A DNA stretch of 64,000 bases from Fennellomyces sp. T-0311 (GCA_025266875.1 JALLLT010000018.1:124001-188000); one strand, 5' to 3'; shown: positions 1 through 12,437, counted from the stretch's first letter. The notes: generated by a model from the sequence alone, not told the origin. Translations and numbers: made by a program.

Positions 1-204
1 AACTGTACAGAGGATTTTATGATCCCGGTATAGTTAATGCGCCATAGGGAACATGATGCGCAAAAAAGTATCATGTAAAGAGTACATGCTTCAACGAGGA
101 GTACGCACATAATGCATACATATAGGCATCAACTAATTTTAAACCTGCAAAAACGTTGATGATATCTATTGAATACATTTTTCTTTTTTCAAATAACAAA
201 AGTT

Positions 205-2252
205 ATGGTATATTCAGGTTCGCTGGCCCAGAAATTACAGGCCTCGGCTAGCAATCTTCTAGAAAGAATTCAAGCGATAAACCGCGCCGATGTCCAAAAT
301 TTTGGTAAAATTGCTACTGCTGCTGCAACTACCTACTTTTTAGCTACGGTGAGTCATTCCATTTTATATACTTAACTGTGTCTAACGCACCCATTTAAAA
401 TAGAAAATATACGACGCGTTTTTTGGTCCACTGAGCTGTATTCCTGGCCCAATTGCTTTGAAATTTCTGCCCATGCAATACCTACCAAATATTAACAGTC
501 CTCCAGGAACATCGTATGTATTTCAAAAAGAGAGGCGAAGGAACCGAAAGACTAACACGTAAAGAACCGATATAAGGTGGCGAAAAATGAAGGACTGGGC
601 ACATCAATACGGCGACATAGTGCGTGTTGGGCCAAACGACCTAATGGTCTCAAACAAGCAGATGCTGAAGCAAATATTATTGACCCATGATTTCCCTAAA
701 GCACCAGTGTATGCCATTTATCACAGTACGTCTCGAAATCACCTATTTAATACATATAGAGAATTAACGTAAAGCTATACAGGGAACGGTATTCAGACAT
801 TACTTGACTCGACTGACGTTGACATTCATAAACGAAGGGTAAGCTGATCAGCTGGCTACATATTTAATCAATACTTCAACGGTGCCTCCATATCAACTTT
901 TAGAGACGACTTATGTCATCAGCATTCTCAACCGAACGCTTGAGGACCCTTGAGCCTCATATGGCCAAAGTAACAGAAGGAATGTTACGGCGTATTGACA
1001 AGGATATTGTCAGAACAAAAGCCGAAGACGGATATGGTACTGTTGATATATGGTCCATACTTCGTTTATTTGCATTGGATATCATCGGGGAGACTTCTTA
1101 TGGAACTGAGCTGCACATGTTGGAGAATAGCAATAATCTTGTCATGCGCACCATCAATGAGAACATTAAAATGGCTACTTTCGTAAGGACTACTGATCCT
1201 CTGTATCATTTATCAATGTCACTAATTGTAGCATTAGGCAATGGCACATCCCATTTTAGGAAAACTTGCCGTATCATTTCCTTTTCTCTCCGGAATTTTG
1301 ATGGCTGATAACGAGCTACAAATGGTACGTATTTCGCCTGAGTCTCAACACTTACATATCGGATAATCTTTTAACATGGTGTGCAGTACATGAGAAATAT
1401 GATTAAGAAGCGATTAGAATCTGATGGCAAACAGCACCATAACGATATTATTCAGATTCTTCTCAATTCGCAGCTCAACAGTAATCCCGAGAATCACTTG
1501 ACGCTCGAGACAATCACTCAAGAAACCGTAGTCTTTTGGATTGCTGGATCAGAAACAACAGCAAACACTATGGGATTTGCAATTATCAACCTGTTAAAAC
1601 ACCCAAAAGTGTTGAATAAGTTACGGAAGGAGATTGATGGCATCGATATTGAAGTAGGCCAACAGCTACTAAGGCACCAGCAGCTAAAACATTTGCCATA
1701 CTTGAATGCAGTAATTAACGAAGTACTGAGGCTGGATCCAATCGGTGTGGCAGGGACAGACCGTATAGCGGATAAAGATGTGCTGCTAGACGGTCACATC
1801 ATAGTACCCAAAGGAGTAAGTCTTCAATCAAATATATCCTTCATCAAGCTAATACTAGTGTAAACTGTAGACTGTGTTTAACTGCATATTTTATCATACT
1901 CACATCGACCCAGCCTACTGGCCAGAGCCGGAAAAATTCATTCCTGAACGCTGGCTTGACGGATCCAGTATTCCCGCAGATAAGGATGCATTTCTACCAT
2001 TCACTATAGGGTAGGTATTTATGACATGTATATGCAGTGCTATACTAACCTTTAAAATTAAGTTCAAGGACATGTATCGGAAATACGTTTGCACTGCAGG
2101 AGATGCGGCTTGCAATTGCCAATTTGGTTAGGCTGTACGACATTCAAGCAATCCCTGAACAAATTCAAGCTTCCGAAGATCGGCGCGTAGCTGTTTTCTA
2201 TGGAGTACACGATCGTTCTTTTAACGTTTTATTCAAACGTCGAGCTATATAA
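205..2252 (+). CDS. Cytochrome P450 monooxygenase, tandem copy 1 (nine exons)
   Basis: Microsomal-type heme-thiolate monooxygenase of about 527 residues; the substrate is unknown. Exons that keep phase: 205-348, 404-513, 577-725, 783-838, 904-1182, 1238-1324, 1387-1815, 1871-2010, 2063-2252. The N-terminus has a hydrophobic stretch (residues about 30-48) suited to ER anchoring, followed by the proline-rich hinge IPGP. The I-helix oxygen-activation motif AGSETT, the ExxR motif (EVLR), PERW and the heme-cysteine loop FTIGSRTCIG are all present, so the gene looks functional. I chose ATG 205 because it gives a first exon of 144 bases, equal to that of the next gene; an upstream in-frame ATG at 169 would add 12 residues. 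An AATAAA lies at 2268-2273. Its head-to-tail neighbour at 2745 has the same exon pattern, so the two arose by tandem duplication. Family known, subfamily not assigned. Confidence 0.9.
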
Positions 2253-2744
2253 ATGGCTTTCTCCTAAAATAAAGATAGACGTTTGCAATGGTATTTTGAC
2301 TTTTGATTCATGTACGTCCCTTAACCTGGTGTCGTGCTATGCAAGCACGTAAAGTAGGGTTGCATAATACATCGCTTATTTATATGCATCTTCTGCTTAC
2401 ATATACTATAGCACATAGGTTTTGTTTTAGTTATGACTATATTATGATCATCTGGAGTCGTCATACGATATATTATCGTCACGTTTGCATTACAAAATTG
2501 GCTTTTCGTTCTAATAAGTACGTTTATTCTGTACGGCTACATACGTCTAGTGAATTTCTATCCGCACATACGAATATATAGAAACAAAGGTGCGCGATAG
2601 CTTTCCATAGCGATAAATCGCGCATATCTACGGTACGACAGCATAGATCATATGTGATATAGATGCAACCTCATAAATATCAGCTCATCGCGGTTATAAG
2701 TATGCAGACTTTCATCTTCTTCTTCACACCCTTCTCTGATCTTT
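2253..2744. other. Intergenic spacer between the tandem P450 genes
   Basis: About 490 AT-rich bases. They hold the 3' end of the first P450 and, presumably, the promoter of the second. The open frame at 2303-2581 has no recognisable similarity and fits neither P450, so I do not call it a gene. No repeat or RNA gene was seen. Confidence 0.5.
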
Positions 2745-4776
2745 ATGAGTTATACTTCATTGCTTATCGAAACACTGGGCGCGTCTGCAGGAAATCTGCT
2801 GAAGAGGGTTAAAACGACCGATAAAGGCGATATTGAGAAAATTGGAAAAGTAGCTTCATTGATAGTAGCAGCTTATTTCTTTACTTCCGTACGTATTATC
2901 ACAAAAATGTAGCTGCTGTACTTTCAATCTAACTCTTGGCAAAAGAAACTTTATGACGCCTTCTTTGGCCCGTTGAGTAAAATCCCTGGTCCACCCGAAT
3001 TCAAATTTTATGAAATGCGGTATGCACCGAATATCGAACACCCGGTAGGAACATCGTACGCATTGATCTAAAATTATTCTCAAAAAAAATGCTCATACAA
3101 GAGATACATAGATGGAAAAAGGTCAAAAAGTGGCAAGACGAATACGGCGATGTTGTGCGACTTGGACCCAACCGAGTGCTAATATCAAATAAACGGATGC
3201 TCCGACAAATATTGATCGATGATGACTTCCCTAAAGGGCCAATGTATAAAAAGTTACAGAGTAAGTCCTATAATATATCTAATGATTTTATATGTAATCG
3301 TGGGAGACTATTCGTGTACGTAGAAAGCAGAGGCTTGACGATATTCACAACTACAGAGAAGCTTTTCCATAAGCAACGTGTAGGTCAATATCAAACTGGT
3401 TCTATCCAATTTCTTACCCTCGAATGCTTAGAGGCGCACATTGTCGGCAGTTTATTCAACAAAGTACATCAGCTCGCTCGAACCCTGTATGGTGTCCTCG
3501 GTAGAATCATTTATTCGGCGCATTGACTCTGATATTGAGGAAACGCGAAACCAAAATGGGTTTGGCCAAGTTGATATATGGGATTTGCTCATACGATTAG
3601 CCGTTCAAATCATCGGTCAAGCGGCACTTGGTACTGATCTCAAAACTCTGCAAATTGATGATCATCCTATACCCCGTAACCTGAGGCGGGATTCCGAAAA
3701 AGTAGCATTGGTAGGGTGCATTAGCCTTTTCGTTTCACTTGTACATTAATGCACAATTTTCATGCAGGTATTTACACATCCTATACTTTCTAACCTTGTG
3801 TTGGCACTGCCTTTCAGCGGGTTAATATTGGGTGCTAATAACGAAATGAAATTGGTATGCACCAATCGTTGTAATAGTCATGACCGCCGCTAATTCATGT
3901 ACCAATGGTTAGATTATCAAGCAAATTGTTATAGATCGAATAGCAGGCGGTGAAAAAGCTCGTCGTAGTGACATTCTTCAATTACTAGTTGATTCACAGG
4001 ATATTAATAATCCAAACAGCCGAATGTCGGCAGATGCGATTGCCAAGGAGACGGTCGCGATGCTAGTAGGTGGATCTGAAACCACAAGTAACAGTATCGG
4101 ATTCGGGTTCATTGAGCTGCTGAAAAACCCGCAAGTATTGTGCAAACTCCGAGACGAAATTGATACCATCGAGGTTGAAAATGGTCAAGCAACGCTCCAT
4201 CACCACCAAATAAAAGCGCTACCTTATCTCAACGCTGTAATCAACGAGACATTACGATTAGACTCGGTGGCAGTTGCTGGCGGCGAGCGCATTGCAGATA
4301 AGGATACGGTGTTGGATGGTCGCTTATTCGTACCTAAAGGCGTAGGTTATTTGGGACTGTTGTCTTGCAGACTTAAAAACATGAACTCTGTAATAGACTG
4401 TCATACACATGAACGTTTACCATGCTCAAGTTAATCCAGTGTACTGGCCAAGTTCCGAAAAATTTATTCCTGAACGTTGGCTGGAAGGATCAAATATTCC
4501 AGCGGATACAGAGGCATTTTTCCCTTTTAGTGCAGGGTATGTAGTTACTCTTTTTTACTGCACTGATTCTCAGTCTTTATATGTAGTCCACGAAACTGTA
4601 TTGGACAAGCATTTGCTCTTCAAGAGATGCGCCTGGTGTTTGCCAACCTGGTAAAATTGTACGATTTCGAAGCCATCCCGGAACAGATGGTCGCTGCAGA
4701 AGACCGTCGCTCATTTCTTGTTCTGCAATTACATGGGAATAGTTTTAAAGTCTTGATAAAGCGTCGAGAACATTAA
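2745..4776 (+). CDS. Cytochrome P450 monooxygenase, tandem copy 2 (nine exons)
   Basis: Paralogue of the gene just upstream, about 524 residues. Exons: 2745-2888, 2946-3055, 3112-3260, 3324-3379, 3432-3710, 3768-3854, 3922-4341, 4397-4536, 4587-4776. Eight of the nine exons have exactly the same length as in copy 1; exon 7 is 9 bases shorter. Landmarks: the IPGP hinge, LGPNRV, FHKQR before the C-helix exon junction, I-helix GGSETT, ExxR as ETLR, PERW, and heme loop FSAGPRNCIG. All catalytic motifs are intact and no internal stop is needed. The start is the only ATG giving the conserved 144-base first exon. The identical architecture, spacing and order support unequal crossing-over as the origin. 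Substrate unknown. Confidence 0.9.
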
Positions 4777-6164
4777 ATAATTTTTGCCATATTCCAAACA
4801 ATACACGGCTGCCGACTTCAAAGTCATGTGGCGTGAATGTGGATGAGGTTAAACTGATATTTGTTAATTACATCCGTTGAAATAGATAGGGTTATGATAG
4901 ACGGTAGTATTCGATAGTATGATAGCGATTGACCCACCGATGATCATAAACTCTTCTACAGTAGATAATTCGATCAAGCGTGGAGAGCATTTGGGTGCCC
5001 CCAACAGTGGCAACGTTTTAGAGCCCCAGAAAACCTAGTCGAGGAATGACATACAGGGACTGGACAGGAGGTATTTGAACTATTAGAAGACAGCAACCTA
5101 CAACAAGACTTTCGATCATCGGACAATGATTGGGCGTTGTAACAAATGATCCAAAGTTGAGAATGGGTCGATCGCAGAAGTATATGATGCGTATCAGTGG
5201 TACTTGAAGCCTTCGGAATACCGGAGTCCAACCAACGGTGTTGTTGGTGTAGAAAGCTCGAAATGATAAATGCTTCAATGTATTCTGGTGAATCACCAAT
5301 TATGAGATCGCGGTATTCACTCCGTTGTCCTAGCACTGAATCAGATACCGGATCATATCAACACTGGTATCGCTGTAGTAGCTGCTTACAAAGCATATTA
5401 ATCGCAGGCGGTTTTTCAACGCCAAGTCCATGTCTACTGCAAGTACCGGGTGCGTGGCTCCAATGATGTGGTTATATGCGTCAGTGTCTTTGCTTGTGTC
5501 AATTGGTTTCAATCATCTTTGCTGGGGCAAAGCATGTAGTGCCCAGGCACAAGTTATGTTCGGATGATCCTGTGCGTAATATTTCTATTTACCCAACCGA
5601 CTGAAGACTATATATAACCTCAAGCAAGGAGTCATAAACTCAAAGCGAGTAATTACAACTAGTGCGCTGTGGACATATATATCTATATACGACATGGAGG
5701 AAATGCGATGGTAGAATGATGAACCGTTAACTTTAAAGGCTTCAGGTTCACAAATACTTCCAGGAACATTTTCTACTGATGCGTTGTACAACAACTAATT
5801 CTAGGTTATAAATATTCCCATACTCCATTGGTTTCAACTCTTCCATGGATCTTATCGAGAGATTGAAATTGGCGCAGTTCTGCTTCGTGGAATTATGCAT
5901 GATGCAGCATAGATTGTGCTCTTTCAATCGATCCAAAAGGACAGCCTTGATGTGGCCAGAAAGGAACTATAGTGGATGCGGGCTACCGATATTGCGTTGA
6001 CACAGATGTACTTCTCTCCATATACTTCACACATAAAGTAATGCCATACGACAGCAGTTGCGATATACATCCATATATATCAGATAATCTTACTGATTAA
6101 GGTATGGGTAGATCTCATGAATAGTTGAAATAAGTATGAATTTAATTTGGAAAGCTCATTGACT
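4777..6164. other. Gene-poor decayed sequence downstream of the P450 pair
   Basis: No gene I can support. Overlapping minus-strand frames at 4974-5336 and 5018-5299 encode no domain I recognise. Near 5968-5985 there is a short string, GATGCGGGCTACCGA, that also occurs at about 55552 at the end of a repeat, which hints at an old mobile-element end. The rest is AT-rich with short frames only. Confidence 0.45.
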
Positions 6165-6345
6165 TATCCCTATAAATATGTGATCGATTCCTTACGGTAC
6201 AAATCTCTTGATATACAGTGAAGGGAGACGATGACATGTCTGAAAAAACTTTACGGGGAAAAAGATAGGCCTGTATGAATAAACGGTTGATATACGATAA
6301 AAGGAGAAAAAAGGAGCTATGAAGGCGTAAAGCCGAATATAAAAA
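6165..6345 (+). repeat. Dispersed repeat B, copy 1
   Basis: Diverged purine-rich segment that resembles 57270-57480 on the same strand. Shared landmarks in the same order are TCC(C)TATA, a GAGAC...TGCCTGAAAAAAC / GAGAC...TGTCTGAAAAAAC block, GTTGATAT and an AGAAAAAA run. The match is imperfect and was judged by eye, so limits are approximate. Confidence 0.4.
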
Positions 6346-6479
6346 AGGTGCTTGATTAATGAGGCACCACACCAAATGTGGTTACCTGTGGACACGGATG
6401 TTCGGCCTTGTAGGGCTTCTTCTGGTGCCAGTTAATTATTGTCGAACGGTTCATCTCTATGACTCAGCTTATCGATCTT

Positions 6480-7058
6480 TCGAAGGATATAAAAAAGTAC
6501 TGGCGGCGTTTTCTCCATTTGCCTCGGGTCAGCCCATTATTTGAATGGGGTTGGCTGTTAAAGATACGGTCGAGAACCTGCGGATCGCTTCCTTGGTCTG
6601 GTACTGATTCAAATGCTTCGAGGAACTCTTGCTATAGTGTTCCCAGCAATGGACAGGTGGCGTAGTACTCTCTAGAGACTTCAACAGCGCCGCATTTGCA
6701 ATCCTTCAGCGGATATGAAGGGAGCCAATGCATACGCCATTTGACCAGGCGGTGTCTTTCTTTGGAGTAGGCTACGAGATACAAGATAAGGTCCACAAGT
6801 CGATGTGGCGGAGGAATACCGAGGTGTAGACCCTTCGTTACGCTTCATGTCGTTTGCCGCTGTAACTGGGTCATTGGAAAGGTTCAGCTCCTTTTGTAGT
6901 TTGCGATCCTGCTCATGAAGGGGATTGGTTGATGTTAATCTTCTCCAGTGTGTATCTCTTGGTGTCCACCCGTTCCATAAAATTGAAAGCTCAACCGTAC
7001 GAGCCATCGAGGAAACCGGAAGCACCTCAGGAATAACGTAGAAATGTTTCGCACCCAT
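6480..7058 (-). mobile_element. Decayed non-LTR (LINE) retrotransposon, C-terminal end of the reverse-transcriptase ORF
   Basis: Minus-strand frames join across frameshifts into a protein tail typical of LINE elements: a segment ending LVKWRMHWLPSYPLK, then the cysteine cluster DCKCGAVEVSREYYATCPLL (about 6640-6710), then a tail with LDRIFNSQP and a W-containing end. The upstream frame (7058-6681) contains ELNLSNDPVTAANDMKRNEG and shifts frame near 6840. From what I know of such elements, a CxC...C cluster followed by a leucine- and tryptophan-containing tail closes the ORF2 protein. There is a stop right after the cysteine cluster and at least two frame changes, so it is dead. No polymerase core (YxDD) is visible, so the copy is 5'-truncated. 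Confidence 0.55.
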
Positions 7059-7079
7059 GGTACCAAGTTGTCGTATTGA

Positions 7080-7560
7080 TTGTGGTTAAGACTGTGTGGT
7101 ATCGCTTAACGAGAAAAGGCTTTCGAATGACGAGGCCAAAATAAGATAATGTTTCATTGAGGAAAGCTGCACTCTATTTATACTGTTTATGAGTTCGGGA
7201 CGAGGAAGGCGAATGCTTTGTCTAATAAGCCTACGATCCATGTTATTGCCGACTTTCATATGATCTTGCCTTATAGATGAAGGAGACGAAGACCATACAG
7301 AACCAAGTTAAAGAGGTTGCCTTACAATCGGTAAATCTGAATTAAGGTTGCACATAAGAGCAATGCAATGGTTGAACGCAAGAGTAAATAGAGCAATCGA
7401 TAATTGTACGGTCGTTGATGTCGTAATGACAGCAGATATAGCATAAGAAGGGAAACATGTAACCATGAATGATGATATATTTCGGGAATGCGACAGACGG
7501 GCAGTCATTAGGACCAGTACCTTGCTCCTGTATATTGATACGATTATTCATGATGCGTTC
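7080..7560 (+). repeat. Dispersed repeat A, copy 1
   Basis: Resembles 55025-55560 on the same strand over roughly 480-530 bases. Shared blocks in the same order include CTTAACGAGAAAAGG (7110 and 55047), AGGCCAAAATAAGAT / AGACCAAAATAAGAT, CTCTATTTAT, CAATCGATA with GCTGTACGG / TTGTACGG, GATGTCG and AAT(G)ACA, and GTAACCAT with GATGATG. Between blocks the copies differ by indels. It abuts the LINE remnant at 7058. No long open frame is conserved between copies, so this is probably non-coding sequence of a mobile element. Confidence 0.6.
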
Positions 7561-8170
7561 CGCCAATGGTTGTGCGAGTAAGGACGACTTTGTTGAGCGC
7601 TGAGCGTAAAAGCGGAATGTGGTCTTAACTATCTCACGATCTATGGGCGAGCAGTAAGCTTTTAAATCAATTGTTAGACCTCAAATGCAATCATCTTGCT
7701 TCTTATCCTTCACGCCAGTTCTTCCTTTTATTCTGATGGAATTTAATAGTAGGCTCTTATAATTTGAAAACAATGATGAGTGCAGCAGCTGCCTGAATAA
7801 ACTCCGAGTTTGGCTGGTGGTGTTGTACTTGTGACAGGGAGAGGAGGGAGGTACCGTCTTAATCTTTTCCATCCAAACTTTTACCTTCTTTTGCTAAAAG
7901 TTACTCCTTCTTTAATTCCTTGGAGTTGCTCAGCAACAGATCCGCCTATTGGAACTGTATTTAAAATATATTGGAGGCAATATGATGACCTACTTCGTCG
8001 TGATATGTTTACTGATTGATTGAAACCGGGAAGGATTGTGTGTTGCTTACGTAGATATCAAGAATATAAATCCTGAACATGAGTACACACAGATTTTCTG
8101 AACGAAGGTTTAGAAGGTAGTTTATATGGTGACGAGCCCCGCTTGGACTTAACTGACAATACATTCGGTT
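7561..8170. other. Gene-poor sequence between repeat A and the HET fragment
   Basis: No gene supported. The frame at 7810-8019 ends in YWRQYDDLLRR, which faintly recalls the YDDLLQQ that precedes the HET motif in the intact gene at 40.8-42.4 kb and could be the upstream part of the adjacent HET remnant. Too short to be sure. Confidence 0.35.
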
Positions 8171-8174
8171 CGAT

Positions 8175-8445
8175 TAGTTGTGCATAAACCGAAACGATCA
8201 CGACGCAGAAAACGCAAGGATACACCAGATTGACATAATTTACAAAAGTACTCGCTGTATGTTGGCTCTCATACCAAGCTCTAGAACATCAGCAAGTGCG
8301 ATTATTCTATCCCAAATTATTCCACGATGCAAAAAAGAGAGTGGAACAACCGTATGTTGACACCGGAGGAAGCGCATATGTCCAAGGTGATTCTTTACAT
8401 CGGTTGGAATTCACGTATTTAGCCAAACACACACAGTATACTACT
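8175..8445 (+). pseudogene. HET-domain gene fragment (decayed)
   Basis: The plus-strand translation reads CINRNDHDAENARIHQIDII then YKSTRCMLALIPS, matching the intact HET protein of this window (CIDQTNKEEKHREIKHMHLI, YSNARYTVALVPE). After a gap, a second frame gives LTPEEAHMSKVILYIGWNSR, matching the later WTLEEVMMSTRILVIGRNTH. The two blocks lie in different frames with stops between and after them, and neither the N-terminal SYCW block nor the C-terminal part can be followed. It is therefore a broken relative of the HET genes at 40.8-44.4 kb, on the opposite strand and about 32 kb away. Function is lost. Confidence 0.65.
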
Positions 8446-9631
8446 CAATAACAGGAACTGTAATACAATGATGAACTTTATCGGGAATATCTCAGCGAAG
8501 TAGATGAATGGATAGCCTGCGCAGATTTATAATACGCGCAGACACACACCAGCTGTAATATACACAACTTGATATTTGCACTTGGCAACAGTTTTCCAAA
8601 ACTCAGGAATAACATCACTTTTAGCTACAAGCGACCATTGCTCGACTTTACGATGTAGTTCTACTTGGCCTTGGCACAGCAGGATTTCTGCATATTAATC
8701 TTTCGTGCTCCTTCCAGAGGCCACGCGGATGTCGATATCTCAAAGGCTTGGAAAAAAAAGACAAGTTCACTATCCTCTCAGAGTGGTACAAGAGACATCC
8801 ACATAACTCAGGATTGCAAAAGTGCCATAAAGGCAATCCCTTTCGAATACACCATCAGCTAAAACCTTATTCGCATGACCTCCACAACCATTACTATCTG
8901 TGGTGAAGAGGGCTATGCTGTTGATGGTACGTTAGATGTAATTCCCAATTCTCAAACAGCATTTGGGGGACGGTCTGGGTGCTTAGACAAGAGAAAAATT
9001 GCCAAGAAGTGGAATAGTACTGCACGGCAAATCGCAACCGCAGACTATATGGTAGAATATTTGGGAGGCTGGAGCCAAACGATGAAAGAAAGATCTTGAA
9101 TGGTATCGACGAAGAGCCATGCACGCTATGCCGCTCAAAATGAGTAGCAGAGCTACAAACACCTGTTTTTAACACCATGTCGAGCCTAACACACAGGGAT
9201 GCCGTTTTACCCTCACTGAGGAATACTCTGAATGGCTCATCCTCTGCGACATACGCTTTGATGTAAAGCTTATGTCCCTTGAAATGAGCGTACGTTATAC
9301 GATTATCAAGCTATGCGCCCGCGAATAGATGCTTCATTGATCGAAACCAGTAGGTACAATTTTTGAAGTTATCTATCTATATGCAAAGTAGCACAGGCCC
9401 CGCTGCGTTTGGCTCGTAACTAGCTGCCGGGAGTATACTTCTTAATACTTTACGTTACTGTAACAGCAGAGACAAAGAGTCGGTCTGCTTCCTTGTTGAC
9501 TTTGTTCAACAAGATACATGCAGATATGTAAATATGTGGCAGCGACCACGGATGCGAAAATCATTAAGTCGGTGCTGGCACAGAAAAAAATTCGTGCTTA
9601 AACCTTGTTGGGTCACAGTTTCTTGTGCACC
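8446..9631. other. Gene-poor sequence upstream of the F-box gene
   Basis: Two short plus frames (8665-8862, 8875-9099) carry no domain I recognise and are separated by stops; they may be the decayed remainder of the HET copy or unrelated. The last 200-300 bases before 9632 presumably contain the promoter of the F-box gene; no clear TATA box was seen. Confidence 0.35.
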
Positions 9632-12023
9632 ATGCCACCCAAACGAAAAGCACAACCACTTGAATCGCGTCGATCAAAACGTGTTGTTAGGGCAAATGCG
9701 ACGCCTGAATCTACACCAGAGGCATTTGACGATCTTTTTGCTCAGGGCAATCATTCGACTGTGATTGACAATGCCTCGAACGAAATTGACGAGCTCACGA
9801 AACAATTGATACACTCACTTGATGCCCGCGCTCGGGCGTTGGGTGAGACCGAAAAGTACGATGAAGCTCACAAAGACGCGTTGAAAATGATTTCTCTCGC
9901 ACCGACCTCACAACTTGGTTACGCGCGTGCTGGTTCTTTATATCAAAAGCAAGGAAACCGAACCAAGGCAGTGGCGGCTTATTTGGAGGGCATCGCGGCC
10001 CTCAAGCGTGACAAGAAAGCAGTCGAGTATTTCGAAAACGCGATAAAGGAGCTCAACGGGCAAGCGGATAACGATGCTGTCGGTTTGGCGAAGGTCGGCA
10101 GGTTTCCGCAAGCGCTCGAGATGGCTCGCGAGATGATTGAAACCAATCCAACGTCAGCGGATGCGTATCTGTGTACGGCCGAAATCTATATGCTTCAGTG
10201 CAAGCCTCAGATGGCTGTTCGAGCATGCGCTGCGGGTCTGAAAAAGGCGAAAAAGACGGATCCACAGTACAAGGCATTGACTCCCAGCAAGAAGCGTGCC
10301 GAGGAACAACAGGAAATCAAGGTCGACTTTGTGGAGCGATTGCCGGCGGATGTTCTTGAGCTCATTTTCTCGCGTGTGGAAGCCGAGCAACGACTGCTCT
10401 GTATGAGTGTCTCGAAAATATGGAAGCAACGAATCGCCCAAAGTGCTGGCGCCTGGCGCGAACTAGTGCTTAATACAAAAACTCCCCTTGCACCGCTGGA
10501 TCCTATGCTGGCTCATGTCAATCATTTCACAATATATAGCCATGACACGGCTAATGTTGTCCGTTCGTATGACGTATTACTGGACAACAAGGTGAAAAAT
10601 GTCCAAACATTAAGTAAGTTATGGGTATGAAGACCGATACAGAGCGTGAACAGTAGCTTATAAGGCTGCAACAGACTTCTACGTCAACAACCATGTGCCT
10701 GCCACCAATCGATTCGATCGCATCTTTCACAGATTTGAGAATACATTGACAACGTTAACACTCAACCAACATGGAACAAGCCCCAAGCGAACGCTGCCAT
10801 CTGTGGGATGGATTCTATCACGCTGCCCTGAACTTGCTGACCTGACCTACGAGTCGCAACATCTTCTTTCCACAAAGGCTCAGAAAACTGGATTTCCTCG
10901 AACATCCAAACTTAAACGTTTGCGCCTCAGAGCGATGGCAACCCGTGATGGCGGTCGTATCAGCGACGCAGTCTTCAAAGCTATCGGCAAATGTTGCACG
11001 CAGCTGGTATACCTCGACGCTGAAAAGTGCGATGTATCATCCATAGACGTGATCAAGCAAGAATTCAAAGAATTGAAGCAGCTGTATTTTAACACGAGCA
11101 ATTTCCGCTTCAAGCCTTTGCCGAAATCCAATGGCGAGGAACAAGGATTGACCGTAGTTACCTTCAAGGATAATGCCCGCACACAGCCAGATGGAGATCG
11201 GCACGTCGTACCATTGATCCTCGATAACCAGTCGACCCTTCGGAAACTGGTACTCACACAATCCACTGTCTTTACTGGATTTTCATCAGGTTTCACGCCA
11301 GGGCCAACAAGAGCTGACGCTTGGCAAGCGCTGACCAATTTCCACGGCTCGCAGCTGCGTAAGCTTGTGATTCATGTCAAATGTAAGCAGGAGTATGTGA
11401 CCAGTGTCATCAACCACGCACCCAAGCTGGAGAGCATCAACATTCAAGATTACGCGACAAACTCTACAATGGAAGCTGTGGGTAACTTACAGCACTTGCG
11501 CAAACTGAAACTATTCAAGCACTCGGACGAATTAACAACGGCTGGTCTGACATCGTTATTCTCCCGCTTGGCCGAGAACAATACCATCGAGTGCCTAAGT
11601 CTGCATTCTGTCTGGAACTTAAAGGACGAAGCGCTGGTCAAGATTGCATCAATCAACTCGCTCCAATCAGTGAACATCGAGGAGTGCGACTACATATCGG
11701 CTAACGGTTTAAAACGCCTCTTTGCCACGGTCATCAAGAATAAGCAATCCTCATTGGTGAGAATGGATCTGATATGTTTGGAAATGCTTACGGATGCGGC
11801 AGTAAAGGGTTTGGTTGCTATCAAGAATCTGAAGACCATCAGTATTGATTACGCCGAACGCCTGACTGACCAGGGAGGAAAAATGCTAGCTGAATGGGAA
11901 GACCAACCAGGCGAGTTCCGTAGGAAACTCTACCTTTCCAGCTCTCCAAAGGCTTTCAGAGCAGCACAAAAGTATTATATGCAAAAGAGGAAAAAGGCTG
12001 CATCGGACCAAAGCATCTTTTAA
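9632..12023 (+). CDS. TPR/F-box/leucine-rich-repeat protein, Pof3/Dia2 type
   Basis: Likely substrate receptor of an SCF (Skp1-Cullin-F-box) ubiquitin ligase acting in the nucleus, about 776 residues. Exons 9632-10613 and 10675-12023 (phase kept; donor GTAAGT). Domain order: a basic N-terminus (PPKRKAQPLESRRSKRVVRA, nuclear-localisation-like), TPR-like helices (residues about 40-180), F-box (about 232-275, beginning VERLPADVLELIFSRV), then leucine-rich repeats to the end. This order matches fission-yeast Pof3 and budding-yeast Dia2, which work in replication-linked proteolysis and genome stability. ATG 9632 is chosen because it starts the basic tail; an upstream alternative lacks support. A decayed copy of its 3' end lies at 19640-19970. 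Orthology versus membership of an expanded lineage family cannot be decided here. Confidence 0.85.
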
Positions 12024-12435
12024 ATACGGTCGTATAATATGTAGATATTCGCATTGTAACATTTGATTTAACGTAAACCATAGGCACGCATGCTGAAGTC
12101 CGCGTGTTGTTAATTTTTCTGCGTTCACTTGGGTGGAAAGTATTTCAAGTGCTGTAAGAGCATTCCCAGCGGATAATGTAAATCTGCGTTTAACTAAAAA
12201 TAGAGAGTGAGGATACAGATTTGATGTTGCAGCGGTTATTTTAAACGGCTCTGTAAATTTAACGATCTGCATTTTTTGACGTTGCAGACAATAAAAATGC
12301 AAAGTCGCAACGGATACTCTATTTTTACTGCTCTGCAAAAATAAAGCTCGCGTTATGCCTGCGTAATTATTTGCTCTTTTCTGTTTACCTTAATTCTATT
12401 ATTACAATGTTTGCGTTCCTCTATTATTATCAAAT
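12024..12435. other. Spacer downstream of the F-box gene
   Basis: About 410 AT-rich bases with the presumed 3' untranslated region. Minus-strand frame 11886-12338 is antisense to the gene's end and shows no domain. No RNA gene or repeat recognised. Confidence 0.4.
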
Positions 12436-12437
12436 GT

